The position numbers were made by a program, and so were the translations under genes. Positions 27,805-36,147 of a stretch of 64,000 nt of DNA are shown piece by piece. The stretch lies in the NCBI GenBank assembly GCA_964645005.1, contig CAZXYS010000016.1, forward strand, positions 21,135 to 85,134, in the 5' to 3' direction. The notes below the pieces were generated by a model. The model was not told where the DNA came from, did no database searches, and saw only the letters and a list, made by a program, of their open reading frames with translations. Source of the stretch: CAZXYS01 sp964645005. Its GTDB lineage: Bacteria > Bacteroidota > Ignavibacteria > Kapaibacteriales > UBA2268. Position 1 is the stretch's first letter. Every line of letters starts with the position of its first letter.

Positions 27805-29730
27805 ATGACCGTTTTCACAAAATATCCCGCCGTACGATTACTGCTTCTTACATTAGCAGGGCTTCTCGCCGGTTTATTCATAGAGTTATCATTCGAAATA
27901 CTAATGATAATACTAATATCCGCCGTATTAGTTTCAATCGCCGGAATTTTAAGCAAAAGATATTCGCTGATATATTACTTATGCGTGCCTGTTATCGGTC
28001 TCTGGCTCTCATTTCAGGTGGATAATGTAAATATCAAGGCGCCGGAAAAATATATCCCCGACATGAAAGGCATAGCACAGGGCAAAGTCATCAAAATATT
28101 CACAAAGAGAGACAACTACTACCGCTGCCTGCTGCAGGGCAATGTGGACACCCGCCCGCTGCCCCTTATAAGGAACAACAGGATCATTCTATCAATCTAT
28201 AGCAAAGGCGAAGAAAGCCTCGACATCCAGCCCGGCAGCGAGATCTACGCCAAAGGCAAATTCCGACTGCCGCGCAGCCCGCAACTGCCCGAAGAATTCC
28301 CCGAGCAGCAGTATGCATCTTCGCTCGGGGTGCAGTGGATAGCTTCGGCATCCATGAAAGATATAGCTATAAACAGCCAGCCTTCAGGCTTTCACCACTG
28401 GCAAAATAATATAGCAGGCTCAGTGCGAGAAAGAATTGATACCCTCTTCCCGGACTCCACCGCCGGCATAGTAAAAGCCATCACCACCGGCGATAAAACC
28501 GACATACCGCAGGAACAGAAACAAAACTTCTCTTTCGCCGGTACTGCGCATGTTCTTGCTGTTAGCGGCTTGCATGTGGGTATTATTGCGGCTGTTTTTT
28601 ATTTTGCGCTCGCTTTTGTTAAGAACAGGTGGATAAAATTCGTATTATTTACATTGCTGATCACTTCCTTTGTGATATTTACCGGAATGCCGCCGTCAGC
28701 CGTCAGAGCAGGTTTCATGGCTGCGGCATATCTGCTCGTATATACAGTGCAGCGTAAAGGGGAACCGCTGAATATTTTCGCTCTTGTTTTGTTTTTAATT
28801 ATTATTTTTTCACCTGAAATGATATATTCCGCCGGTTTCCACATGTCCGCCGGCGCAATTTTAGGAATTACTTTATTTTATAAGCCAATACGCAATTTCT
28901 TTAAAAAATTATTCATCATAAATAATATACTCTATGACATGATAATTGGTTCAATTTCAATAACTTTCGCTGTTTCGTTAATAGTGTCACCTATCGTAGC
29001 TTACTACTTCAATGTATTTTCAATTATTTCGCCGATTTCGAACTTGCTCGTCATACCGGCGATGTCATTGAGTTTGATCTATACTTTGCTCTCGCTTTTC
29101 TTTTCGATTTTCAGTCCGTGGCTCGCTTCGATTTTCGCTTTGGCTGCTGATACTTTCATTTCGGCAGCTATCTGGGTGAATTCCATAGCCGTCGAAATAC
29201 CAAATGCTTACATCACCGGCAAGGACAGCATATTATATTCAGTTATCTTCCTAATCCCGCTGTTTTACGTATTTTTCTCGGACAATATCAGGCAAACTAT
29301 ATTCAGAGCCGCTGCGGGCATTTCCGCAGCCGTACTGGTATTTCTCTTTGTCGATGATAATTCTACTGAGAGAAATATCCGTATCTATCCACGCCCGCAA
29401 TATGTAGCTGCCTTTATTCCATTGGACGACACAACGACTTTCGCCTATCTCGCCGACAGAAAGCCCGCCCAGTACCCGTTCCGAGATTATCACATGGAAC
29501 AACACTTCATAAACTCGCAAGATTCGCTAATAATCGGCGTCACAGGCAATGCCGGACAGAATATTTATGACTATGTCAGCAAAGAACGTCCCACAAAATG
29601 TATAGAAATCTCACATAAAATTCAGGAAAAAATCGAAAAAAGTTTAAATTTGAAATACGAATTACCGCAAATAATAGAAATGGACATAAATGAGCGAGAA
29701 TTTCAACATCCTCGAGCCGGGGATCTTTAA
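27805..29730 (+). CDS. comEC: ComEC/Rec2-family DNA-uptake channel (short form)
   Basis: 641 residues. N-terminal membrane helices and a DUF4131-like OB region (about 25-190) lead to the competence domain (about 215-480), marked by NFSFAGTAHVLAVSGLHVGII and by FTGMPPSAVRAGFMAAAYLL. About eight to ten transmembrane segments are visible. In competent bacteria ComEC carries single-stranded DNA across the inner membrane. This copy lacks the C-terminal metallo-beta-lactamase domain; only about 120 soluble residues without an HxHxDH motif follow the last helix, as is common in Bacteroidota. Its last 41 bases overlap the start of pgeF, indicating translational coupling. Confidence 0.9.
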   Translation: MTVFTKYPAVRLLLLTLAGLLAGLFIELSFEILMIILISAVLVSIAGILSKRYSLIYYLCVPVIGLWLSFQVDNVNIKAPEKYIPDMKGIAQGKVIKIFTKRDNYYRCLLQGNVDTRPLPLIRNNRIILSIYSKGEESLDIQPGSEIYAKGKFRLPRSPQLPEEFPEQQYASSLGVQWIASASMKDIAINSQPSGFHHWQNNIAGSVRERIDTLFPDSTAGIVKAITTGDKTDIPQEQKQNFSFAGTAHVLAVSGLHVGIIAAVFYFALAFVKNRWIKFVLFTLLITSFVIFTGMPPSAVRAGFMAAAYLLVYTVQRKGEPLNIFALVLFLIIIFSPEMIYSAGFHMSAGAILGITLFYKPIRNFFKKLFIINNILYDMIIGSISITFAVSLIVSPIVAYYFNVFSIISPISNLLVIPAMSLSLIYTLLSLFFSIFSPWLASIFALAADTFISAAIWVNSIAVEIPNAYITGKDSILYSVIFLIPLFYVFFSDNIRQTIFRAAAGISAAVLVFLFVDDNSTERNIRIYPRPQYVAAFIPLDDTTTFAYLADRKPAQYPFRDYHMEQHFINSQDSLIIGVTGNAGQNIYDYVSKERPTKCIEISHKIQEKIEKSLNLKYELPQIIEMDINEREFQHPRAGDL

Positions 29731-30424
29731 CAAAAGCAGGATAATATCAGGCGTGACGCTGAGAAACGAGCATATTTTTCCCGATCCGGGTTTTTCAATC
29801 TATTCCGGTCAGAGTGTGAGCGAGGAAGGCGTCAAAGACAAAAGAAAAAATCTGGCTAAAGTTCTTGATGTGGACGAAAATTCATTAAAATTCCAGAAAC
29901 AGATTCACGGCTCGCACATCCGCTATATTGATGCCAATTCCCAAATAGAAGAATCCGACGGCATGTTCACCGATCGCAAAGGCATAATTTTAAACATCAC
30001 AATAGCTGATTGCTGCGCTATTTTGATTTACGACCCCGCCCATGAGGTGGTATCAGCCCTGCATTCCGGCTGGCGCGGCGCTAAAGAGAACATAGCAGCC
30101 AAGGGCATTAAAACCTTGCAAAAAAAGTACAATAGTAATCCGCAGGATTTAAAAATCTATATGTCGCCATGCGCATCTGTCAGGAATTACGAGGTAGGGG
30201 AAGAGGTCGCACAATTTTTTCCGGGGTTCATTGAAGAGAGAGAAGGCAGCATCTACCTCGATTTAAAGAAAAAAATATTAACTCAGCTTATCGAAACCGG
30301 CTGCAGAGAGGAAAACATAGAAATATCAGACATTTGCACTATCGAAGATCACCGCTTCCATTCTTACCGGCGCGATAAGGAAAATTCCGGCAGAATGGCA
30401 GCGTTTATAGGGATGAGATTGTAG
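29690..30424 (+). CDS. pgeF: Peptidoglycan editing factor PgeF / YfiH laccase-domain protein
   Basis: 244 residues. The zinc/copper-site motifs of the multicopper-oxidase-like YfiH family are present: QIHGSHI, IADCCAILIYD and ALHSGWRGAKENI. SPCASVRNYEVGEEV and HRFHSYRRDKENSGRM complete the fold. In E. coli YfiH removes wrongly incorporated L-Ser from UDP-MurNAc intermediates; relatives were described as purine nucleoside-cleaving enzymes, so substrate is inferred. The ATG at 29690 lies inside comEC in another frame, a 41-base overlap. Confidence 0.92.
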   Translation: MSENFNILEPGIFNKSRIISGVTLRNEHIFPDPGFSIYSGQSVSEEGVKDKRKNLAKVLDVDENSLKFQKQIHGSHIRYIDANSQIEESDGMFTDRKGIILNITIADCCAILIYDPAHEVVSALHSGWRGAKENIAAKGIKTLQKKYNSNPQDLKIYMSPCASVRNYEVGEEVAQFFPGFIEEREGSIYLDLKKKILTQLIETGCREENIEISDICTIEDHRFHSYRRDKENSGRMAAFIGMRL

Positions 30425-30741
30425 AATATTTTCTTTCCTTATTTTGAAGGATATTAAACCCGGAATTTTCATTAAATATGTACATTTATTTGTAATCACT
30501 TGCAACAGCATGCTTTAGCTTGCTGGCGATTCGAAGTTTTCAGACCATTTTCAAAGCGCTAAAGCACTTTGTTACAAATATTTACGCAAAATCAAATTTT
30601 CTAATGCAATATTCAGGTTAAATGATATATAGATTAATTTGTTGATTTGAAAAATGTTTAATATATTAATAAAGTTCATAAATATATTTGTGTAAAATAT
30701 ATAAAAACCTTATGGTTCATTAATTAAAAAAGATAAATAGT
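30425..30741. other. AT-rich spacer with GCTTTAGC-type palindromes
   Basis: No gene seen. An AACCCGG-ATTTTCATT motif near 30457 is a short relative of R1. At about 30505-30575 lie the palindromic words GCATGCTTTAGCTTGC and AAAGCGCTAAAGCACTTT, related to the perfect palindrome at 31337. The rest is very AT-rich and probably contains the promoter of the next gene. Confidence 0.5.
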
Positions 30742-31179
30742 ATGGAAGAGCTATTATATAAATTTAAGTTTTTAAAACGAGCTATTGGGCGTTTGAATCG
30801 AATTGCCGGGCATTTAAAAAATGATCCGCAAAAGGGTTGTACTAACTTTATTAGGGATATTCATATTTATTTCTTAGTTCATGCTTATAAATTACTTTGG
30901 GAATTTATAAGCATGTATCTCAAAGTTTTTGAGGATATAGCCGCTGACTCACCTGAATCATGCTTCCGGGAAATTTTATCTTTGGGAATCGTAACTCCCG
31001 AGGAAACTACTAAATTATTGAAGTTAATAGACCTTTGTAATAACACTACCAATATAAGTAACAATAAGCTTGATAACTATGTTTTTGAACAAATCCCCGA
31101 ATATTCCAAACTTTTGGATAAAGTGTTTTCAACTTTTAGAGATAGATTATATTCATATTTAATCTTATATCATAATTAA
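30742..31179 (+). CDS. Orphan HI0074-like nucleotidyltransferase substrate-binding (HEPN-fold) protein
   Basis: 145 residues, all helical. The segment LLWEFISMYLKVF, then ESCFREILSLGIVT, then LLKLIDLCNNTTNIS and FEQIPEYSKLLDKVFSTFRDRL follows the layout of the NTase_sub_bind (HI0074/HepT-like) family. These proteins normally pair with an adjacent minimal nucleotidyltransferase (MntA-like) as a toxin-antitoxin or modification module. The family His after the Asn-Thr pair, usually N-x-T-x-H, is replaced here (NNTTNIS), and no nucleotidyltransferase gene flanks it, so activity is doubtful. The gene is AT-rich and sits between repeat-bearing spacers, consistent with a transferred remnant. Confidence 0.68.
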   Translation: MEELLYKFKFLKRAIGRLNRIAGHLKNDPQKGCTNFIRDIHIYFLVHAYKLLWEFISMYLKVFEDIAADSPESCFREILSLGIVTPEETTKLLKLIDLCNNTTNISNNKLDNYVFEQIPEYSKLLDKVFSTFRDRLYSYLILYHN

Positions 31180-31336
31180 TCTAAAAATAGGTGGAATTTA
31201 CAAGATGACCGCTGATTTCAAAAATAGTTATATAAAATGTCTTTTCATTTTTTGCTGCTTTATGCTGAGTTAACCTGATAAAGAGAGTGATGAACATCCG
31301 GATTTTAAGAAAATTATATCATTTCTTTCTTACAAT

Positions 31337-31354
31337 AAAGCGCTTAAGCGCTTT
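31337..31354. repeat. Perfect 18-base palindrome
   Basis: AAAGCGCTTAAGCGCTTT, fully self-complementary, in the spacer after the orphan HEPN-like gene. A related imperfect form lies near 30556. Confidence 0.6.
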
Positions 31355-31382
31355 GCAAAAAGTAAAATAAAATTTTATCAGG

Positions 31383-31496
31383 GATTGTCTCAATAAGTCA
31401 TTGTGAATGGAACGAAATTGAGCGAAGCGAAATCCTGCTTCAGCAGGGTGAAGTAAAGAATAATATTTACAAGTTTTTCGTTTGTATGAGACAATC
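31383..31496. repeat. MITE-like element with 10-bp terminal inverted repeats
   Basis: GATTGTCTCA at 31383-31392 and its exact reverse complement TGAGACAATC at 31487-31496 bound 114 bases. Inside is GAGCGAAGCGAAATCCTGCT then TCAGCAGGGTGAAG, a hairpin similar in wording to 51483-51515 and to repeat R2. It has no coding capacity. A small non-autonomous mobile element or a repetitive palindrome is the best reading. Confidence 0.55.
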
Positions 31497-31539
31497 TAAA
31501 ATTAGATTAAATAGTTAACTAAAAACAAAGGAAACAACT

Positions 31540-31743
31540 ATGGAATGCAATCAGGACAAAAACCTCAACAACTGCAACTGCACTTACGAACCCTGCCCGC
31601 GAAAGGGCACCTGCTGTGACTGCATACAATATCACCTGAGAGCTCGCGAACTGCCCGCCTGCCTCTTCCCGGCAAAAGCCGAGCGAACCTACGACCGCTC
31701 CTTCGAGCACTTTGCGAAGCTTGTGAAGCAGGGCTTAGTATAA
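31540..31743 (+). CDS. Small Cys-rich DUF6485-like protein
   Basis: 67 residues with eight Cys in the first half: CNCTYEPCPRKGTCCDCIQYH, then ELPACLFP and ERTYDRSFEHF. The pattern matches the small DUF6485 family as I remember it. The Cys spacing suggests one or two zinc or iron-sulfur sites; no biochemical role is known to me. AAAGGAAAC precedes the ATG. It is higher in GC than the flanking spacers and stands alone. Confidence 0.75.
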   Translation: MECNQDKNLNNCNCTYEPCPRKGTCCDCIQYHLRARELPACLFPAKAERTYDRSFEHFAKLVKQGLV

Positions 31744-31872
31744 ATTCACTATGACCCAATTATTTGTAAGCAATATACTTTTTAATGTTAATTAATTGAA
31801 GTAAAAATTAATCTTTCATTTAATTTACATGGCTAATTGTAAAATTAAGTTTAATGATAAAATTTTGATTAC

Positions 31873-31905
31873 AAAATGATGATTATGACAACTATCATTT
31901 TGTCA
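31873..31905. promoter_or_regulatory. Hairpin upstream of TPR gene
   Basis: A perfect 10-bp inverted repeat, ACAAAATGAT / ATCATTTTGT, with a 13-base loop, about 140 bases before the TPR gene, in an otherwise featureless AT-rich spacer (31744-32043). Confidence 0.35.
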
Positions 31906-31986
31906 AAATTAAATTTAATCCTTAAATTGCTTTTTTGTAATAAATTTTAGTTATTAAATAAATTTTATGGGTTAATTACAAGTTGA

Positions 31987-32015
31987 TATTGTACAAACTC
32001 GAAAAAACTAATTTG
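31987..32015 (+). promoter_or_regulatory. Candidate Bacteroidota-type promoter of TPR gene
   Basis: TATTG at 31987-31991 and TAATTTG at 32009-32015, 17 bases apart, approximate the TTTG / TAnnTTTG pair with one base missing in the -7 element. Transcription would start near 32022, leaving TAAGGAG in the leader. Confidence 0.4.
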
Positions 32016-32043
32016 AATGTAAACAATAATTAAGGAGCTAACC

Positions 32044-33561
32044 TTGAAAAAGTACTTCATTTTACTGGTTGTTTTATTGGCTGGAACTCTTCTGATTCAG
32101 GGATTCCAGTGCGCATCAAGCGAGATGACAACTGCTAAAGTTGCTGCAAAAAACCAAGACTTTCAAAAAGCAATTACTTATTTGAAGAAAGAACTGCAAA
32201 ATAATCCCGAGAATGAAGAAGCATGGGTGCTGCTTGCCGAAGTTCACGAGAATCTTGGTAATTATGATGAAATGGCAGAAGCCCTTAATAAAGCTGAGAA
32301 AGTTGTAAAAACACAGGAGTTTAAAGACAGAGTCCCCAGGTTAAAGAATGTCCTGTGGGTGAATGCTTATAACAAGGGGATTAGCTATTTTAATCAATAT
32401 TTCGAGGATAAAAACAAGAAATATTTGGACTCAGCCATAATGAAATACGATTTGGCTATTTCAGTTCGTCCCGAAAGACCGGATTTTTATAAACTCAAAG
32501 CTATGGCTTATGAACAAAGGGGCGATACAAGTAAAGCCATTAATGCTTATCAGAAATATATGTCATTAATGGAAGAGGAAATTCAATTAGCCAAACAATA
32601 CAACATCACTATCAATATGAGCAGAGATGAAGCCCTGAGTACCCTCGGTGAACCCGAGGATACATTTGGTACTAAAACCGGGCAAGAAGCTGAAGCTGAT
32701 TCTTTGATCACAGACCTAATCACAGTGGATAATAAGCCTCTTTATCTTTATTCAAGAATGAAACCTGATGAACAGCCCAAAGTTGTCGGATGGTATTACG
32801 ATCCTCCTGAAAACGTTCCTGAATTCGAGAAAAAGCAGCAACAAAACATCGATATTGGTCCAATGGCTGCTCTCGCCCAGATATATTACGATAATAAGGA
32901 ATACGATAAAGCGCTAAAATATGTAAATAAGATAAGGATCGTCGATCCGACAAATTCTCAGGCAAATAGTTTCTTAGTTCAAATCTACCACGTTCAGGGT
33001 AAATCAGATGAAGCTCTTAAAGCTGTCAGAGATATGGCTCAGAATAATCCAAATAATAAACTATACAGAGCTCAATATGGCGATCTCCTGCTCAATATGA
33101 AAAAATGGGATAAAGCAATAGAGCAATATGAAAAAGCCCTCGAGATAGACCCTGATTACGCTTATGCAATGGTATTTCTTGCTTCGGCACTTAAAAACAA
33201 AGCCAAAGACATCCAGAATGAACAGATCGATAAATTGGACGAAGACCCCAAATATGAGGCTGATCCACAAGAATACTTCCCCTTGCTTGAAAGAGCAGCC
33301 CAATATTTTGAGAAATCTCTGGATTATGAACAATACTCTAATGATATTGATATTCTCGGCGAGTTAATAAACGTTTACGAAGTGCTCGACAGAAAAAATA
33401 AGGTTGCAACATATTTAGCCGAGTTAGAATCTCTTGAATTCCTCGTTGAAGAGCGAAACAAGGAAAAATACTACAGAACAATGTGCAGCGTCTATACAAA
33501 ACTGCAAAAAAAGGAAAAAAGAAAAGAATATTGTGACAAATACAAAGAAATGACTAAATAA
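32044..33561 (+). CDS. Exported tetratricopeptide-repeat protein
   Basis: 505 residues from a TTG start with a strong TAAGGAG site 6 bases upstream; the start is fixed by the hydrophobic leader MKKYFILLVVLLAGTLLIQGFQC. The Cys at residue 23 sits where a lipobox would be, but GFQC is non-canonical, so lipoprotein status is open. TPR units cover about 30-95, 115-170 and 275-375 (AWVLLAEVHENLGNYDEMAEAL; YRAQYGDLLLNMKKWDKAIEQY), with a further helical region to the end. A central non-TPR segment (about 185-265) carries MSRDEALSTLGEPEDT. It is a periplasmic or membrane-attached scaffold; partners are unknown. It forms an operon with the DUF3467 gene 28 bases downstream. Confidence 0.82.
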   Translation: MKKYFILLVVLLAGTLLIQGFQCASSEMTTAKVAAKNQDFQKAITYLKKELQNNPENEEAWVLLAEVHENLGNYDEMAEALNKAEKVVKTQEFKDRVPRLKNVLWVNAYNKGISYFNQYFEDKNKKYLDSAIMKYDLAISVRPERPDFYKLKAMAYEQRGDTSKAINAYQKYMSLMEEEIQLAKQYNITINMSRDEALSTLGEPEDTFGTKTGQEAEADSLITDLITVDNKPLYLYSRMKPDEQPKVVGWYYDPPENVPEFEKKQQQNIDIGPMAALAQIYYDNKEYDKALKYVNKIRIVDPTNSQANSFLVQIYHVQGKSDEALKAVRDMAQNNPNNKLYRAQYGDLLLNMKKWDKAIEQYEKALEIDPDYAYAMVFLASALKNKAKDIQNEQIDKLDEDPKYEADPQEYFPLLERAAQYFEKSLDYEQYSNDIDILGELINVYEVLDRKNKVATYLAELESLEFLVEERNKEKYYRTMCSVYTKLQKKEKRKEYCDKYKEMTK

Positions 33562-33589
33562 TTTTATTCAAAAATAAAGAGAGAAATTC

Positions 33590-33928
33590 ATGGCTGAAAA
33601 TAATGATAAAGATAAGAACAAAAAGCAGCAACAGTTGAATGTAGAACTTAGCGAAAAGGAAGCTGAAGGTATCTATTCAAATTTAGCAATAATATCTCAC
33701 TCACCAGCTGAATTTGTTTTTGACTTCACCAGAATAATGCCCGGAGCGCCAAAAGCAAAGGTGCATGCCCGCATTATTATGACCCCCCAACACGCAAAAC
33801 TACTGCTTAATGCTTTGCAGGACAATGTTCGCAGGTACGAGCAGAGTCACGGCGAAATTACCGTGCATTCCCACGGACCGCAGAATTATCCCGGGTTTTC
33901 CGGCGGCGGCACCCCCAAGATAAATTAA
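33590..33928 (+). CDS. DUF3467-family protein
   Basis: 112 residues. The family core YSNLAIISHSPAEFVFDFTRIMPG followed by VHARIIMTPQHAKLLLNALQDNVRRYEQ is clear; the tail is Gly/His/Pro-rich. DUF3467 proteins are small cytoplasmic proteins widespread in Bacteroidota and Chlorobiota with no assigned function. AGAGAG lies before the ATG. It follows the TPR gene closely and ends in a strong hairpin, so the two form a bicistronic unit. Confidence 0.85.
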   Translation: MAENNDKDKNKKQQQLNVELSEKEAEGIYSNLAIISHSPAEFVFDFTRIMPGAPKAKVHARIIMTPQHAKLLLNALQDNVRRYEQSHGEITVHSHGPQNYPGFSGGGTPKIN

Positions 33929-33943
33929 AACTAGTTTAAAGTT

Positions 33944-33974
33944 AATGTGCCACACCGCTTAAGTGTGGCACATT
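33944..33974. terminator. Terminator-like hairpin between convergent genes
   Basis: A perfect 12-bp stem, AATGTGCCACAC / GTGTGGCACATT, with a 7-base loop, between the DUF3467 stop and the RlpA-like stop. The U-run is poor on both sides, so it may act as an mRNA-end stabiliser as well as a terminator. Confidence 0.7.
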
Positions 33975-34006
33975 ATCATTTATTCTCAAGAATTTATATT
34001 TATTTA

Positions 34007-34837
34007 TTAATTTCTAAGATCTGCAAGATTTGGTTTCAAACTGGGAGTTATAATATCCGGTTTGAACATTTTGTCGTTTTCGGCTTCTGAAATTTCTGCA
34101 ATAAAGTACCTGTATTCTGTATTGCCAAGCTCATTTCTCTGATAGTGATTGGCTTGTATCATAAGGTAATATTCACTGTCTGTATTTTGATTGCTTAAAC
34201 GATTATATTTTGAAACCGCTGTGTGGAATTTCTTCGTCGAATCTACTTTGTTAACTAATTCTTCGGGTAAACATAAAAGAGGTTTATCCATAGAATATCC
34301 GAAATAGTAATCGTTTGTCGTATCCTCAATCGCATCATGATTCGGCAATAATGCTTGGATTTTAACTCTGGGCAGCCCTAAACCGTCGATATCTTTAGCG
34401 GATCTGTAAGATAGATCAAGAATTCTCTTGCCGGCGTAAGGTCCGCGATCATTGATTCTTACCAATGCTGTTTTATTTGAATTCTTATTTGTTACCCTCA
34501 GTATTGTGCCAAATGGCAATTCCTTATGCGCTGCCGTCAGAGCATACATGTCGAAGCGTTCGCCGTTGGCAGTCAATCTGCTGTGAAAACGCTTACCATA
34601 ATACGACGCAGTTCCTTCAACTTCATATAGAAACCTGGAGCTTATGTCATATTTTTCTAAGTTGGGTTCTTCCTGTTCATTTAAATTGGGAATGCTTTCG
34701 GCACGGACGTTAAGTATATTGTTTAATCCGGGTTCTTTAGCCCAAACAATATAAGTTATAGAGATTAAAGCTATCGGCGCCACCGCATTAATCAGATATT
34801 TGCTTAGTCGCCGCCTCCTTAATCCGAATTTGATCAT
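34007..34837 (-). CDS. RlpA-like double-psi beta-barrel protein
   Basis: 276 residues. An Arg-rich N-terminus and one hydrophobic segment (about 15-33) act as signal or anchor. The RlpA double-psi beta-barrel (about 72-165) has GTASYYGKRFHSRLTANGERF, the conserved LPFGT and VRINDRGPYAGKRILDLSYRSA, with the catalytic-type His and Asp residues of this fold. The C-terminal 110 residues lack a SPOR domain and are unlike known families. RlpA proteins act on denuded glycan strands at the septum or are structural. It converges with the DUF3467 gene. Confidence 0.88.
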   Translation of the reverse strand: MIKFGLRRRRLSKYLINAVAPIALISITYIVWAKEPGLNNILNVRAESIPNLNEQEEPNLEKYDISSRFLYEVEGTASYYGKRFHSRLTANGERFDMYALTAAHKELPFGTILRVTNKNSNKTALVRINDRGPYAGKRILDLSYRSAKDIDGLGLPRVKIQALLPNHDAIEDTTNDYYFGYSMDKPLLCLPEELVNKVDSTKKFHTAVSKYNRLSNQNTDSEYYLMIQANHYQRNELGNTEYRYFIAEISEAENDKMFKPDIITPSLKPNLADLRN

Positions 34838-35055
34838 ATGAGGATTTTCCTCTTATTATTAAACATAATAGTTATTAGTTATTTATTCTTACGTTTTGCA
34901 ACTTATTTTTTCTCTTTAAAATTTGAATTTGCAACAACGAAAAAAATTTGTAATTATTTCAATCTAACAGATTTAGCCGGTTGCATAATAACAAAAAGCT
35001 AACACGAACCGACTAAAGTAATATTGTATAGCAAGAAGTATGCCGAAATATTTTC

Positions 35056-36000
35056 TTAAAAAACGTAACCCGCTGTAATAATCGGTGTGTTTTTGTTCCA
35101 GGTATTTTTTCCAAATAGGGTAAGTTTATAAATGAAATGCAGATAATATTTATTACTTAATGTTATTTCAAATGAAAATCCAAGATCAAAATAGTTTTCC
35201 TGAACTGTAGTATATCTCGGATGAAAATGAGGGGTATTATTGAAAGATTCAAGACTCTGCGCATATTCAAGAAATGCGCTAAGAGCCGTAAATTCAACGG
35301 TTTTTATTCCGACCGAAGTGTTAATGATAAATTGATCTTCAAGTTCTTCTGCTCTTACATTGTATAATATACTGGACTGAAATTCAATTTTATCGAGATC
35401 CATACCTATTTTAAGACCTGCAAAAGCTTCAAAAGCTCCATCGCTTAGAAATTCGGATGAATCATCGGGAATAACGCTTGATTCAAAGCCAAATGGCATT
35501 TTTCCCTCAAACAAAAAGGAAGCATACGCTTCTCTTTCATAAAATCTGTACTCTCCTCCCAATTTCAGATATTCAAATTGATTTCGGTTATAGTTCTTTA
35601 TACTTATATCTTCGTATTCAATAGTATCTTGTTTGTCCTCAGATATGTAAACGAGGGTATCGGTGTATTTTTCCTTTAGATGATGAAAATGAAAGGGAAG
35701 TTCCCCATAAAGTGATAATTTATCATTTATCTTCCATTCTCCGGCTAATCCTAAAATATATTTGGAGTAATTAAATGTATAATATATTGGTTCTTCGAAT
35801 TCTCCCTGGGATTGCGAAAGCGAAGTTACATTCTCACCCTCAATATCATAAAAACTTGATCCGTTGGTTCTACCGAAAAAGAACATAAATTTGTGCGGTT
35901 TTGTTTCCAAATTTTCTCCGATTATATCATCCTCAACAGCAAGTAATTGAGTGGATATAAAAAAAATTGAAGTTAAAATCAGTATTGTTTTTCCAATCAT
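35056..36000 (-). CDS. Putative outer-membrane beta-barrel protein
   Basis: 314 residues: a signal peptide (MIGKTILILTSIFFISTQLLA) then alternating hydrophobic/polar strands throughout and a C-terminal aromatic (TAGYVF), the hallmarks of a 10-14-strand outer-membrane barrel. I recognise no named family; the layout resembles transporter-like or MetA-pathway phenol-degradation barrels, which I would not assert. A weak A/G-rich stretch (AAAAGGAAAAT) precedes the ATG at 36000. It is the next gene downstream of the TIR-PALP gene on the same strand, 147 bases away. Confidence 0.7.
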   Translation of the reverse strand: MIGKTILILTSIFFISTQLLAVEDDIIGENLETKPHKFMFFFGRTNGSSFYDIEGENVTSLSQSQGEFEEPIYYTFNYSKYILGLAGEWKINDKLSLYGELPFHFHHLKEKYTDTLVYISEDKQDTIEYEDISIKNYNRNQFEYLKLGGEYRFYEREAYASFLFEGKMPFGFESSVIPDDSSEFLSDGAFEAFAGLKIGMDLDKIEFQSSILYNVRAEELEDQFIINTSVGIKTVEFTALSAFLEYAQSLESFNNTPHFHPRYTTVQENYFDLGFSFEITLSNKYYLHFIYKLTLFGKNTWNKNTPIITAGYVF

Positions 36001-36147
36001 ATTTTCCTTTTTGGGTATTAGAGTAATTTTTTGTCAAAAAAGTTACACATTTTTAAATATCTGTTAGATTTTATTTACATTTCATGCCGCTATAAGATTT
36101 GCCGCTCATAACAGGTATACCTCATCCAAAAACTATCCATGACAACA

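Noticed and set aside
31205..31273. 22-codon frame starting ATGACCGCTGAT after the orphan HEPN-like gene
   Set aside because: Too short, ends in ordinary AT-rich spacer and does not resemble a nucleotidyltransferase partner.
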